DNA of 64,000 nucleotides, taken from NCBI RefSeq assembly GCF_030265065.1, contig NC_080408.1:42186501-42250500 (forward strand), read 5' to 3'. Of the stretch, positions 10,483-20,430 are shown piece after piece. Made by a program: the position numbers and the translations under genes. The notes beneath the pieces were generated by a model. It saw only the letters and a program-made list of their open reading frames with translations. It was not told the origin of the DNA and made no database searches. The DNA comes from Corythoichthys intestinalis (Eukaryota; Chordata; Actinopteri; Syngnathiformes; Syngnathidae). The number at the start of each line of letters is the position of its first letter. Positions within the stretch are counted from its first letter, which is position 1.

Positions 10483-10592
10483 TGTCATTACCCGATCGTG
10501 ACGGGTGCATCGATTGTGACGGTTGCTACTGCGCACGCCCAGATCGACGCCATTTTCTCCCGAGCGATGACGGGAGATATAGACATATATGT
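10483..10592. repeat. Outer left TIR of the palindromic element
   Basis: About 110 bp starting TGTCATTACCCGATCGTGAC. It includes a GCGATCG-rich start, TGCGCACGCCCAG and CGCCATTTTCTCCCG (a YY1-like AAAATGGCG on the minus strand), and ends near GGAGATATAGACATATATG. Confidence 0.8.
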
Positions 10593-10734
10593 GAGAGACT
10601 CAATGATCGAAATACATTTAAAATGTATTTTTTTTAATCGGTAGGGCATCTGAGGTACACTCTGATCCAAGCAATTCATGTGTACACAAAAAGAAAACCT
10701 TAAGACTTTATTTAATCATGAATAAATCTTAGGC

Positions 10735-10990
10735 AAGCCGCGATTGGTTCTGCGCATGCGCGTAGAGCACCGCCCCCACTTGAGTCACGATGCCGCAAGA
10801 GTGATTTATGTGGTAGATTCTGACATAAAAAAATATTAATCAACCTAAAGACATCGAAGAATAGTGAATTTTTATGTCTGAATCTCTTGCGTTTATAAGC
10901 GTAAAGCCTTTGAAGGAAGTGACGTGATGCAGTCACGTGAGAGACGGTCGCGATCGGGTAGCTATCTGCGCATGCGCGTTAAAGTTCTTC
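10735..10990. promoter_or_regulatory. Promoter-like segment in the left arm (NRF1-like, CCAAT, E-box)
   Basis: Contains two TGCGCATGCGC palindromes (near 10752 and 10970), ATTGG (inverted CCAAT) near 10743, and GTCACGTGA (E-box/CRE-like) near 10931. The mirror copy is at 17980-18235. These motifs are typical of CpG-type promoters. Whether they drive anything is unknown. Confidence 0.4.
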
Positions 10991-11586
10991 GTTTTTTTTT
11001 TTTTTTTTATTAATCGCGAATTTTAGTGCATACTGCCATCTACTGTATAAAAATGTACATCATCTACAGTTTGCCTCCACCCTTATCTGTGTATCAATAT
11101 AGTAATAATAATTCTTTAAAAGAATTGAAAAAGTGCTTCCCTTACATACTTAAATGTCTTCCCCTCCCCTCCCCTCACCCCCAGTAACCCCTTCAGAGAC
11201 CATTCACGCTGGTTAAATTTAAAAGAAAAACTTTAAACCTTACGGACTTTGTTATAACATACGTTTCTCAATGGTATTACAAATAGAAATTGTTATTGTA
11301 ATAATGTACGAAGGCTTCAGAGTCCTAGATTTATATGGTGAGTATAGTTTAGTCCTTAACAGTAACAATTAAAAAGAGCCTCTATTTTGACTTTTTTATA
11401 TTTAGTATATATACAAAATTTTGTTAAAGCCCATGCTTTGATTTAATTCTGCAGCTAAATCCAACAATAAAATGTTTTTGTTTTGTATATATTTTGGTAT
11501 ATTCGTAGTTTCATGTAATTTGCTGTGATTATAAAAAACAAAACATTATCACTGTCAAATTTATTGTTGTAATATTTCGACCATTT

Positions 11587-12045
11587 TATAAGGATTCAAG
11601 GATTTTTATTGTCTCATCAGTTCACATTTACATGTTAATGGTGAGAAATTAGAACTCAGGTCCCGTTTTAAAAGCAAATATAAATGCAGAGTGAGTATAA
11701 AAGAGCAAAATTGTAAGGTGCATACAAAAATAACAAGCAAGAAAGACAAAAACGCTGGATAGAAGTATAAAAATATGTAACTACTAAAACAATTTAGCAG
11801 TTGGCTGACTTGAGCTTGTTAGGGGCTAAGATGTGCGTGAGGTATATAGACATGATCATAGTAGTCCAGTAATATTGGGGGTCTACGGAGCATGGCAAGA
11901 GTTCAACAGTCTGACAGCTTTAGGGAAGAACAACAGAAAATTTATGACAACACTGAAAACTATGTGGCAGTCATTCTTTAGTCCAAAATACATAATACAA
12001 ACCTACAAATGCATAAATATAATTAGAAATACTCTTGAGGATAAA
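11587..12045 (-). mobile_element. 3' fragment of a non-LTR retrotransposon in the left arm
   Basis: Mirror of 16925-17383. On the minus strand it encodes a FFPKAVRLLNS-like peptide and ends with a short ATAAAAATCCTTGAATCCTT terminus, like the 3' ends of L2/CR1-type fish LINEs. Confidence 0.45.
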
Positions 12046-12237
12046 CAGTAGAGAAGGTGAATAAACAAATAAAAGCTGTAAGGTGACATTTATTGCTGTA
12101 TTAAATTTAGGGGGAAAAAAAAAGTTTCATAGGAAAGCATCCAATGATTATGCCGTAGATTGAAGAAAACAAAATGCCTTAAGCTGAAACAGTTTTAATG
12201 TGCATGTGTAGAACAAACTCAAACAAAAACATTACAG

Positions 12238-14316
12238 TTTAATGCATTGGACAGCAGGAACAACTGCAGTATCCTGTAGGTGTTTCCTCCTCGCAGTAAA
12301 ACGCCGTTACTTTACCCCTTTTCTCCTCTCCAACAAATCCTATAAAAGAACATAAAAACACTGAGAAATACCGTTTCCAAGCACTGTGGCTTTTCCACCA
12401 TGTCTATGCTTTGTTGAGATATTAAGTGTCTCTAATGACACCAAGATAAGCTTACACAGTGCAACTCACCTCGTGGGGATTGTTTGAACTGCTCCCCATA
12501 CCCATGGCAGATCTCAATGGTGTACATGTTGTAATACTCTCTCCTGAATTCTGCACAGAACCTGCTCCATGTCCAGACACCTGTGGGATAAAAAAAAAAT
12601 CACATTTACATATATAGCTTGTAGACAAATGTGACAACAGCACAAAAAAAAGTACATGTCATTGCATTTTACTGAAGTACTTACTGTTAAGCCATTTAAA
12701 ATGTGGCCGTCTTCTGAAGGAGTCTGGAGAACCAAGGTCTCTGATTCTGGACCACACAAGCGCCAATGTGCATATAGCACGGTCACCTTCCCGAAGGACA
12801 ACTTTTTCATGTATGTTGGCAGTCAATACTTCTGGCAACTGTAATATAGGTGAGCCGACAATGAAAAAGTATCAAATTTATTAAAAAACAAACGTTTAAA
12901 ATGTAATTGGCTTCTCATGACAATTACTAAACTCCCTGCGCAATACTGCCTCATTGGGCCCTGTCTCTAATTATAATTACTAGTATAGCAGTTATGTCCT
13001 CAATTTAGATCAAAGGAAATTATGTCCAGGATTAGGCAGCTGTCTGTGTCATCCTCAACCTTTCAAAGAAGACATAATTTACACATGACATGCAGGTGAA
13101 CGTTATGACCAGGTAAGCAATCAATTGCAGTGATGACCATTCCCCTTATCAACATTGATTGATTATCTTGTAGTTTTCTTTTACCTGTCTGATTGAAGTT
13201 TAGTAAGATATAGAGGGGGTTGCCTTTGGAACCCTGAAGACAGGCTGTAGAGATCCCTGAAGAAGAGGGGACGCTTTCTCTGTCCAGAAGGCAAATCTGT
13301 GCCCATGCCTTTAAAAAGAAATGCAAATAAATCCATGCCCAATACCTCCCAATGTTCTTTGACATAAGTGTCACAAAATGAAAAACAGACCACCAAAAAG
13401 GCTTTAAAAATGTGACAATATTTGATAATTTTTCAGAAATTTAAAAAAAAAAAAAAAAATTATTTACAATATTTCTACAATTCTGAAAAGGAGGATGGTC
13501 TAATATCGTAATGTCTGTTGAGAAGTGAAAACAATCCATTTGTGCTTCAATATAAATCATTACTTTAGATGAAATAAATTTCATGTAACGCTTCTGATTT
13601 AACTTAGTTGCTCAATTAAGGCATTTACCCATTCATTGATGTCCTGAATCATTGTTGGCCAATAGAAGCTAGAAATGGCCTCGACGCCGCTCTAGTTCCC
13701 AGAGTTATTTTGACACTCCATGAGGATAGTCTGCTTCCCCTTTGACTTGATGACCAGGCGCATATATTTCATTGGGGGGTCTTTTATCTGTTGGACGAAA
13801 ATTAAAAAAGCAAAGAGATTCTTAAAATTCAGTAGATTAAAATGACCACCACCTGACAGAGATCAATAATAATAAATAAATAAAACTCAGCTCTGGACCT
13901 TCTCCCACCTGACATTCACAACAGTTTCACTTATTTTTATTATAACATCTCATATCTTTCTCATTTTCTACTTAAAAAACAAAAATAGAAAAAGTGCCTC
14001 TTTTTTTCAATGATTTCAATATCTTTATAAATAGTTTATGGAGCTGCGTTTTTTAAATGGCATAAAAAATAGTTACTTGGCCTATAAAGGATTAAAAAAA
14101 ACGTAGAGGCTCATATATTCATGACCCTCTTTTCAGACCTATAACACAAATTGCCAGTATAACATCAGTTTTACTTACCTTTAACAATGAAATCACGCAC
14201 CATTCGTCGAATCTTACGGCGCCCACTTGAGTAGTTGGAAGCGTTCCGTCGACCAGGTACCTTGGAAGATGCTAGGTATCCACATTCATCTTCTCGGATC
14301 ACTCGAAGTATCTATT
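12238..14316 (-). pseudogene. Integrase-like transposase remnant, left arm
   Basis: Mirror copy of the right-arm gene. Exon-like blocks bounded by plausible splice sites lie at about 14178-14316, 13618-13787, 13182-13395, 12683-12836, 12470-12580 and 12238-12338. Recognisable pieces are SSFYWPTMIQDINEWV, which matches the zinc-binding H2C2 region that precedes DDE integrase cores, and KEHWEVLGMDLFA, which resembles the first catalytic block (WEVLGMDLIGP type). The blocks after that are not recognised. The gene looks decayed. It is interpreted as the transposase of the host element; a captured gene is the alternative. Confidence 0.5.
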
Positions 14317-14397
14317 AAGACATATTCAAGCATTTCATGCTACTCGAAGATAGCGGCGTACACACACGCATAAAAAACCCTCAATGTCCGAGCCTAA

Positions 14398-14507
14398 CGC
14401 ATAAATCTATATCTCCCGTCATCCCTCGGGAGAAAATGGCGTTGATCTGCGCGTGCGCAGTAGCAAACCGTCACAATCGATGCACCCGTCACGATCGGGT
14501 AATGACA
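14398..14507. repeat. Inner TIR of the left copy
   Basis: Inverted copy of 10483-10592 with a few substitutions, ending GGGTAATGACA at 14507. Two bases (AC) separate it from the TIR of the right copy. Confidence 0.8.
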
Positions 14508-14509
14508 AC

Positions 14510-14600
14510 TGTCGCATCGATTGTGACGGTTTGCTACTGCGCACGCGCAGATCAACGCCATTTTCTCCCGAGGGATGACGGGAGATATAGATTTATGCGT
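14510..14600. repeat. Inner TIR of the right copy, shortened
   Basis: Matches the other TIRs except for the missing ATTACCCGATCGTGACGGGT stretch next to the first four bases. Confidence 0.75.
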
Positions 14601-14689
14601 TAGGCTCGGACATTGAGGGTTTTTTATGCGTGTGTGTACGCCGCTATCTTCGAGTAGCATGAAATGCTTGAATATGTCTTAATGGATAC

Positions 14690-16732
14690 TTCGAGTGATC
14701 CGAGAAGATGAATGTGTGGTCGACGGAACGCTTCCAACTACTCAAGTGGGCGCCGTAAGATTCGACGAATAGTGCGTGATTTCATTGTTAAAGGTAAGTA
14801 AAATTGATGTTATACTGGCAATTTGTGTTATAGGTCTGAAAAGAGGGTCATGAATATATGAGCCTCTACGTTTTTTTAATCCTTTATAGGCCAAGTAACT
14901 ATTTTTTATGCCATTTAAAAAACGCAGCTCCATAAACTATTTATAAAGATATTGAAATCATTGAAAAAAAGAGGCACTTTTTCTATTTTTGTTTTTTAAG
15001 TAGAAAATGAGAAAGATATGAGATGTTATAATAAAAATAAGTGAAACTGTTGTGAATGTCAGGTGGGAGAAGGTCCAGAGCTGAGTTTTATTTATTTATT
15101 ATTATTGATCTCTGTCAGGTGGTGGTCATTTTAATCTACTGAATTTTAAGAATCTCTTTGCTTTTTTAATTTTCGTCCAACAGATAAAAGACCCCCCAAT
15201 GAAATATATGCGCCTGGTCATCAAGTCAAAGGGGAAGCAGACTATCCTCATGGAGTGTCAAAATAACTCTGGGAACTAGAGCGGCGTCGAGGCCATTTCT
15301 AGCTTCTATTGGCCAACAATGATTCAGGACATCAATGAATGGGTAAATGCCTTAATTGAGCAACTAAGTTAAATCAGAAGCGTTACATGAAATTTATTTC
15401 ATCTAAAGTAATGATTTATATTGAAGCACAAATGGATTGTTTTCACTTCTCAACAGACATTACGATATTAGACCATCCTCCTTTTCAGAATTGTAGAAAT
15501 ATTGTAAATATTTTTTTTTTTTTTTTTTTAATTTCTGAAAAATTATCAAATATTGTCACATTTTTAAAGCCTTTTTGGTGGTCTGTTTTTCATTTTGTGA
15601 CACTTATGTCAAAGAACATTGGGAGGTATTGGGCATGGATTTATTTGCATTTCTTTTTAAAGGCATGGGCACAGATTTGCCTTCTGGACAGAGAAAGCGT
15701 CCCCTCTTCTTCAGGGATCTCTACAGCCTGTCTTCAGGGTTCCAAAGGCAACCCCCTCTATATCTTACTAAACTTCAATCAGACAGGTAAAAGAAAACTA
15801 CAAGATAATCAATCAATGTTGATAAGGGGAATGGTCATCACTGCAATTGATTGCTTACCTGGTCATAACGTTCACCTGCATGTCATGTGTAAATTATGTC
15901 TTCTTTGAAAGGTTGAGGATGACACTGACAGCTGCCTAATCCTGGACATAATTTCCTCTGATCTAAATTGAGGACATAACTGCTATACTAGTAATTATAA
16001 TTAGAGACAGGGCCCAATGAGGCAGTATTGCGCAGGGAGTTTAGTAATTGTCATGAGAAGCCAATTACATTTTAAACGTTTGTTTTTTAATAAATTTGAT
16101 ACTTTTTCATTGTCGGCTCACCTATATTACAGTTGCCAGAAGTATTGACTGCCAACATACATGAAAAAGTTGTCCTTCGGGAAGGTGACCGTGCTATATG
16201 CACATTGGCGCTTGTGTGGTCCAGAATCAGAGACCTTGGTTCTCCAGACTCCTTCAGAAGACGGCCACATTTTAAATGGCTTAACAGTAAGTACTTCAGT
16301 AAAATGCAATGACATGTACTTTTTTTGTGCTGTTGTCACATTTGTCTACAAGCTATATATGTAAATGTGATTTTTTTTTTATCCCACAGGTGTCTGGACA
16401 TGGAGCAGGTTCTGTGCAGAATTCAGGAGAGAGTATTACAACATGTACACCATTGAGATCTGCCATGGGTATGGGGAGCAGTTCAAACAATCCCCACGAG
16501 GTGAGTTGCACTGTGTAAGCTTATCTTGGTGTCATTAGAGACACTTAATATCTCAACAAAGCATAGACATGGTGGAAAAGCCACAGTGCTTGGAAACGGT
16601 ATTTCTCAGTGTTTTTATGTTCTTTTATAGGATTTGTTGGAGAGGAGAAAAGGGGTAAAGTAACGGCGTTTTACTGCGAGGAGGAAACACCTACAGGATA
16701 CTGCAGTTGTTCCTGCTGTCCAATGCATTAAA
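14690..16732 (+). pseudogene. Integrase-like transposase remnant, right arm
   Basis: Exon-like blocks with GT/AG borders at about 14690-14803, 15183-15352, 15575-15788, 16134-16287, 16390-16500 and 16632-16732. The second block includes KDPPMKYMRLVIKS and SSFYWPTMIQDINEWV (integrase zinc-binding type); the third includes KEHWEVLGMDLFA (integrase core start type). Later blocks encode LPEVLTANIHEKVVLREGD, WSRFCAEFRREYYNMYTIEI and a Cys-rich end, none recognised. The reading frame is interrupted, so it is called a remnant. Introns in a transposase are known for several eukaryotic DNA transposons, including Ginger-type ones. Confidence 0.5.
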
Positions 16733-16924
16733 CTGTAATGTTTTTGTTTGAGTTTGTTCTACACATGCACATTAAAACTGTTTCAGCTTAAGGCATTTTG
16801 TTTTCTTCAATCTACGGCATAATCATTGGATGCTTTCCTATGAAACTTTTTTTTTCCCCCTAAATTTAATACAGCAATAAATGTCACCTTACAGCTTTTA
16901 TTTGTTTATTCACCTTCTCTACTG

Positions 16925-17383
16925 TTTATCCTCAAGAGTATTTCTAATTATATTTATGCATTTGTAGGTTTGTATTATGTATTTTGGACTAAAGAATGAC
17001 TGCCACATAGTTTTCAGTGTTGTCATAAATTTTCTGTTGTTCTTCCCTAAAGCTGTCAGACTGTTGAACTCTTGCCATGCTCCGTAGACCCCCAATATTA
17101 CTGGACTACTATGATCATGTCTATATACCTCACGCACATCTTAGCCCCTAACAAGCTCAAGTCAGCCAACTGCTAAATTGTTTTAGTAGTTACATATTTT
17201 TATACTTCTATCCAGCGTTTTTGTCTTTCTTGCTTGTTATTTTTGTATGCACCTTACAATTTTGCTCTTTTATACTCACTCTGCATTTATATTTGCTTTT
17301 AAAACGGGACCTGAGTTCTAATTTCTCACCATTAACATGTAAATGTGAACTGATGAGACAATAAAAATCCTTGAATCCTTATA
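16925..17383 (+). mobile_element. 3' fragment of a non-LTR retrotransposon in the right arm
   Basis: Encodes a FFPKAVRLLNS-like peptide (around 17040-17075) followed by a 3' UTR ending with AATAAAAATCCTTGAATCCTT. The style matches L2/CR1-type LINEs of fishes, 5'-truncated. It is present at the mirrored place in the left arm, so it predates the palindrome. Confidence 0.45.
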
Positions 17384-17979
17384 AAATGGTCGAAATATTA
17401 CAACAATAAATTTGACAGTGATAATGTTTTGTTTTTTATAATCACAGCAAATTACATGAAACTACGAATATACCAAAATATATACAAAACAAAAACATTT
17501 TATTGTTGGATTTAGCTGCAGAATTAAATCAAAGCATGGGCTTTAACAAAATTTTGTATATATACTAAATATAAAAAAGTCAAAATAGAGGCTCTTTTTA
17601 ATTGTTACTGTTAAGGACTAAACTATACTCACCATATAAATCTAGGACTCTGAAGCCTTCGTACATTATTACAATAACAATTTCTATTTGTAATACCATT
17701 GAGAAACGTATGTTATAACAAAGTCCGTAAGGTTTAAAGTTTTTCTTTTAAATTTAACCAGCGTGAATGGTCTCTGAAGGGGTTACTGGGGGTGAGGGGA
17801 GGGGAGGGGAAGACATTTAAGTATGTAAGGGAAGCACTTTTTCAATTCTTTTAAAGAATTATTATTACTATATTGATACACAGATAAGGGTGGAGGCAAA
17901 CTGTAGATGATGTACATTTTTATACAGTAGATGGCAGTATGCACTAAAATTCGCGATTAATAAAAAAAAAAAAAAAAAC

Positions 17980-18235
17980 GAAGAACTTTAACGCGCATGC
18001 GCAGATAGCTACCCGATCGCGACCGTCTCTCACGTGACTGCATCACGTCACTTCCTTCAAAGGCTTTACGCTTATAAACGCAAGAGATTCAGACATAAAA
18101 ATTCACTATTCTTCGATGTCTTTAGGTTGATTAATATTTTTTTATGTCAGAATCTACCACATAAATCACTCTTGCGGCATCGTGACTCAAGTGGGGGCGG
18201 TGCTCTACGCGCATGCGCAGAACCAATCGCGGCTT
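17980..18235. promoter_or_regulatory. Promoter-like segment in the right arm (NRF1-like, CCAAT, E-box)
   Basis: Mirror of 10735-10990: GCGCATGCGC near 17992 and 18210, CCAAT near 18222, TCACGTGAC near 18029. Candidate internal promoter of the element; activity unknown. Confidence 0.4.
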
Positions 18236-18377
18236 GCCTAAGATTTATTCATGATTAAATAAAGTCTTAAGGTTTTCTTTTTGTGTACACATGAATTGCT
18301 TGGATCAGGGTGTACCTCAGATGCCCTACCGATTAAAAAAAATACATTTTAAATGTATTTCGATCATTGAGTCTCTC

Positions 18378-18487
18378 ACATATATGTCTATATCTCCCGT
18401 CATCGCTCGGGAGAAAATGGCGTCGATCTGGGCGTGCGCAGTAGCAACCGTCACAATCGATGCACCCGTCACGATCGGGTAATGACA
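18378..18487. repeat. Outer right TIR of the palindromic element
   Basis: Inverted, almost identical copy of 10483-10592, ending ACGATCGGGTAATGACA. Confidence 0.8.
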
Positions 18488-18492
18488 ATCAG
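18488..18492. repeat. Right 5-bp target-site duplication ATCAG
   Basis: Direct copy of 10478-10482, placed immediately outside the right terminus. Confidence 0.65.
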
Positions 18493-18584
18493 CGACATCG
18501 TTTAACACTGTTTACATTGTTTTAAAAGATAATACAGTATTTAAATATTTTTCTGTAAATATTGATGGACGTCTTAAATCTTGA

Positions 18585-18691
18585 TTAACTCCTTAGCTGC
18601 CATGGACAGCATTAACAATCCATTTGAATGGAAGGGTTTGCTGCGAATGAACTTGTGGATTGGACGTCTACTTGTGACAAACTCATTTAAA
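18585..18691. repeat. Dispersed fold-back repeat (GACGTCCAATCC family)
   Basis: Contains TTAGCTGCCATGGACAGC, CAATCCATTTGAATGG and TTGGACGTCTA, the shared words of this family. Confidence 0.5.
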
Positions 18692-18695
18692 TTAA

Positions 18696-19117
18696 AGCAG
18701 TAATGTGAAATAAGGTTGGCCAACCATGTTTTTGAATAATATCAATGGCTAAATAGTTATAAGCATATTTTCGTTATTTTTTTTAACGCAACCCTTCCAG
18801 ATTCTTTGTTTTACCCATAGCAACGCCCTTGACAACGAAAATGCTTTTCTTCGGCAACCTTCGGACATCCTCGGAAATTACGTCACACCGGGAAGTGCGA
18901 GGGAAGTCCGCCATAGAACAGTATTGTTTGTGAATAATATTGTTGAGAATGATGAAAAGATGACTGGACGTATATCACCTACAATTATTGCGAAAATTTA
19001 TGGACGCTCAACTTCTTTTGACGTCTTAAATCATAACTGTCGGTCCTTAAATGGTATTAAAATTATTTCGTCATGTTATCGATGCTAGCCTTCTGAACAT
19101 CTACATTTTACGGAGTA
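18696..19117 (+). mobile_element. Kolobok-like element fragment (end of the THAP-bearing family)
   Basis: Begins with TTAA followed by AGCAGTAATGTGAAATAAGG and GGTTGGCCAACC. Up to about 18943 it matches, in inverted orientation, the right end of the element at 27926-30282, including the shared stretch with ACGTCACACCGGGAAGTGCG and GTCCGCCATAGAACAGTATT. After that it diverges. No coding frame is intact. Confidence 0.5.
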
Positions 19118-20049
19118 GTAGAAGCAAGGCCGGCCCAGCCTATATGCAGACTATGCAGCTGCTTAGCGCCCCTGACCACTAGGGGGACCCCAATCTGGCA
19201 ACCTCCTTTTATACGTTGTTAATAGAGCATTGTGAATAATGTGGCCAGGCATGAAAATCTCTCACCTTTAGGCGAAATTCGCCGTTTTGAAGTAAAAAAG
19301 GGCGACCTACGTGAATTGCGTAGATCCGAGGAGAAATTCTTTTTGGGAGGAGGGGGGGGGGGGTCGGGAGGTTTTATTTAATTATTATTATTATTATCAT
19401 CATCATCATGTGATTAACTTAGTACGTAAACTGAGCACTTAAGAAATCGGTTCTTTAAGAAAGTGACACTTGGACAGTCAGCAAATCCTTCTAGATGCTT
19501 CGCTGACGAGAACCAATCATCAGCCCAAACTGCGTTCCATTATTCCAATCGCGCGCACTCTTTACGTGTACATGGAGTGCTTGGAGAGCCTTTGGTTGCA
19601 TTGCAAAGCTGCGAAAACAAAAAGCAGGCCTTATCCAGAGCGGGGCAGACCAGAGCGCAGCATACACACTTACCTGCATTTGCCAGCAGATTGAATTTGG
19701 TGTGTAATGCTTTCAATCGTTTTCATATTTTGCGATATAATAAAGTTACTGCCATTCGTTGCAGCTTGCGTTGAACACTGCCAGAGCTAGCCAAATCTCC
19801 CGTGAAAAAATAGCTCCCGTTAAATTGGCGTGAAGCTCGTGTATTTAGCGGTAATATTAACGAAGAAACGCACTGTTGAGTCAAATTAAGCGGCATGCTC
19901 TTGGATGGAGTGGGGCGCCTCGCATCGCTCCCGTCGTCCGCCTGAGACACGTAATTTTCGGTTGGGACTTGAGCTGACGGCCGGTGTCGGCACAACACCA
20001 GCCCGACGAGTGGTGGGAATGACTCTTGCTTCTGAAAGCTTTTCAAAAA

Positions 20050-20430
20050 TACAGGGATCCCTCGTTTTTCGCGGTTAATGGGGACCAGAACCCGCCGCAA
20101 TAAGTGAAAACCGCGAAGTAGCGCCCCCACCATTTTTTTTTTTGGTGCGTGTTCGATATATTTATTCAGATTTTACATTGGAAAAAAGATACATATACTG
20201 TATATAAGACATGTTTTTTCACTTTTTTCACCAAAGTATCATTTATAAATGGTTTTCAAGCACTTCAAAATGTAAGAATTATGATAAGTTTTAAACATGT
20301 TACTGCCCCACCGAATTATTTTTAAACAAGAATAAAGTAGTAAGAAAATGCTTGGCTTTATTAAATGCTTCATAGTGAGTCTACTCAAACCCTCTCAGGC
20401 TTTGTTAGACGGTGATTGACACATGTGCAA
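20050..20430. repeat. Tigger-like repeat fragment
   Basis: Starts GGATCCCTCGTTTTTCGCGG and shares its order of words (CCGCGAAGTAGCGCCCCC, the TTTTTCACTTTTT region, TTAAACATGTTACTG) with the left part of the element at 46424-48554. It sits inside the hAT element. Confidence 0.55.

Larger units (their letters stand above)
10483..14507 (-). mobile_element. Left copy of the palindromised transposon
   Basis: 4025 bp bounded by TGTCATTACCC at 10483 and its inverted copy GGGTAATGACA ending at 14507. The gene direction is minus (start near 14300, end near 12240). Both termini are intact, so this copy alone has the structure of a complete unit although its gene looks decayed. Confidence 0.75.
10483..18487. 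mobile_element. 8-kb palindromic composite transposon (two tail-to-tail copies)
   Basis: The two halves are reverse complements over almost their whole length: every stretch in 10483-14507 recurs inverted in 14510-18487, with position pairs summing to about 28970 (for example 11833 with 17137 and 13181 with 15790). Only a few differences are visible: scattered single bases, homopolymer lengths, a 26-bp stretch present only in the left half near 14240, and 20 bp missing from the inner terminus of the right half. Each half has terminal inverted repeats of about 110 bp, giving four copies. The outer ends read TGTCATTACCC...GGGTAATGACA and are flanked by ATCAG on both sides, so the whole palindrome behaves as one inserted unit. 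Each half carries a decayed integrase-like gene read from the centre outward. Ginger-type DNA transposons are the nearest match by termini and integrase-like motifs; the TSD length would need comparison. Confidence 0.8.
14510..18487 (+). mobile_element. Right copy of the palindromised transposon
   Basis: 3978 bp, reverse complement of the left copy. Its inner terminus starts TGTC and then jumps to GCATCGATTGTGACGG, lacking about 20 bp of the TIR. Its outer terminus GGGTAATGACA at 18487 is intact. The gene runs plus, from the centre outward. Confidence 0.75.

Noticed and set aside
10712-10936. 74-aa frame (MTASRHFLQRLYAYKRKRFR) present in both arms
   Set aside because: No domain or homology recognised; it falls on the promoter-like segment and is probably a chance frame duplicated with the arm.
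14337-14660. Overlapping 88-aa frames on both strands at the palindrome centre
   Set aside because: They are the same TIR sequence read on both strands of an inverted repeat; high GC and symmetry create the open frames.
12238-16732. Retrovirus or LTR-retrotransposon reading of the integrase-like motifs
   Set aside because: There are no long terminal repeats and no reverse transcriptase, protease or gag-like sequence; the unit has TIRs and intron-like gaps, which fits a DNA transposon.
19463-20133. 103- and 136-aa frames in the hAT element at 19126
   Set aside because: They overlap on opposite strands, show no transposase motif and cross the Tigger-like fragment boundary.
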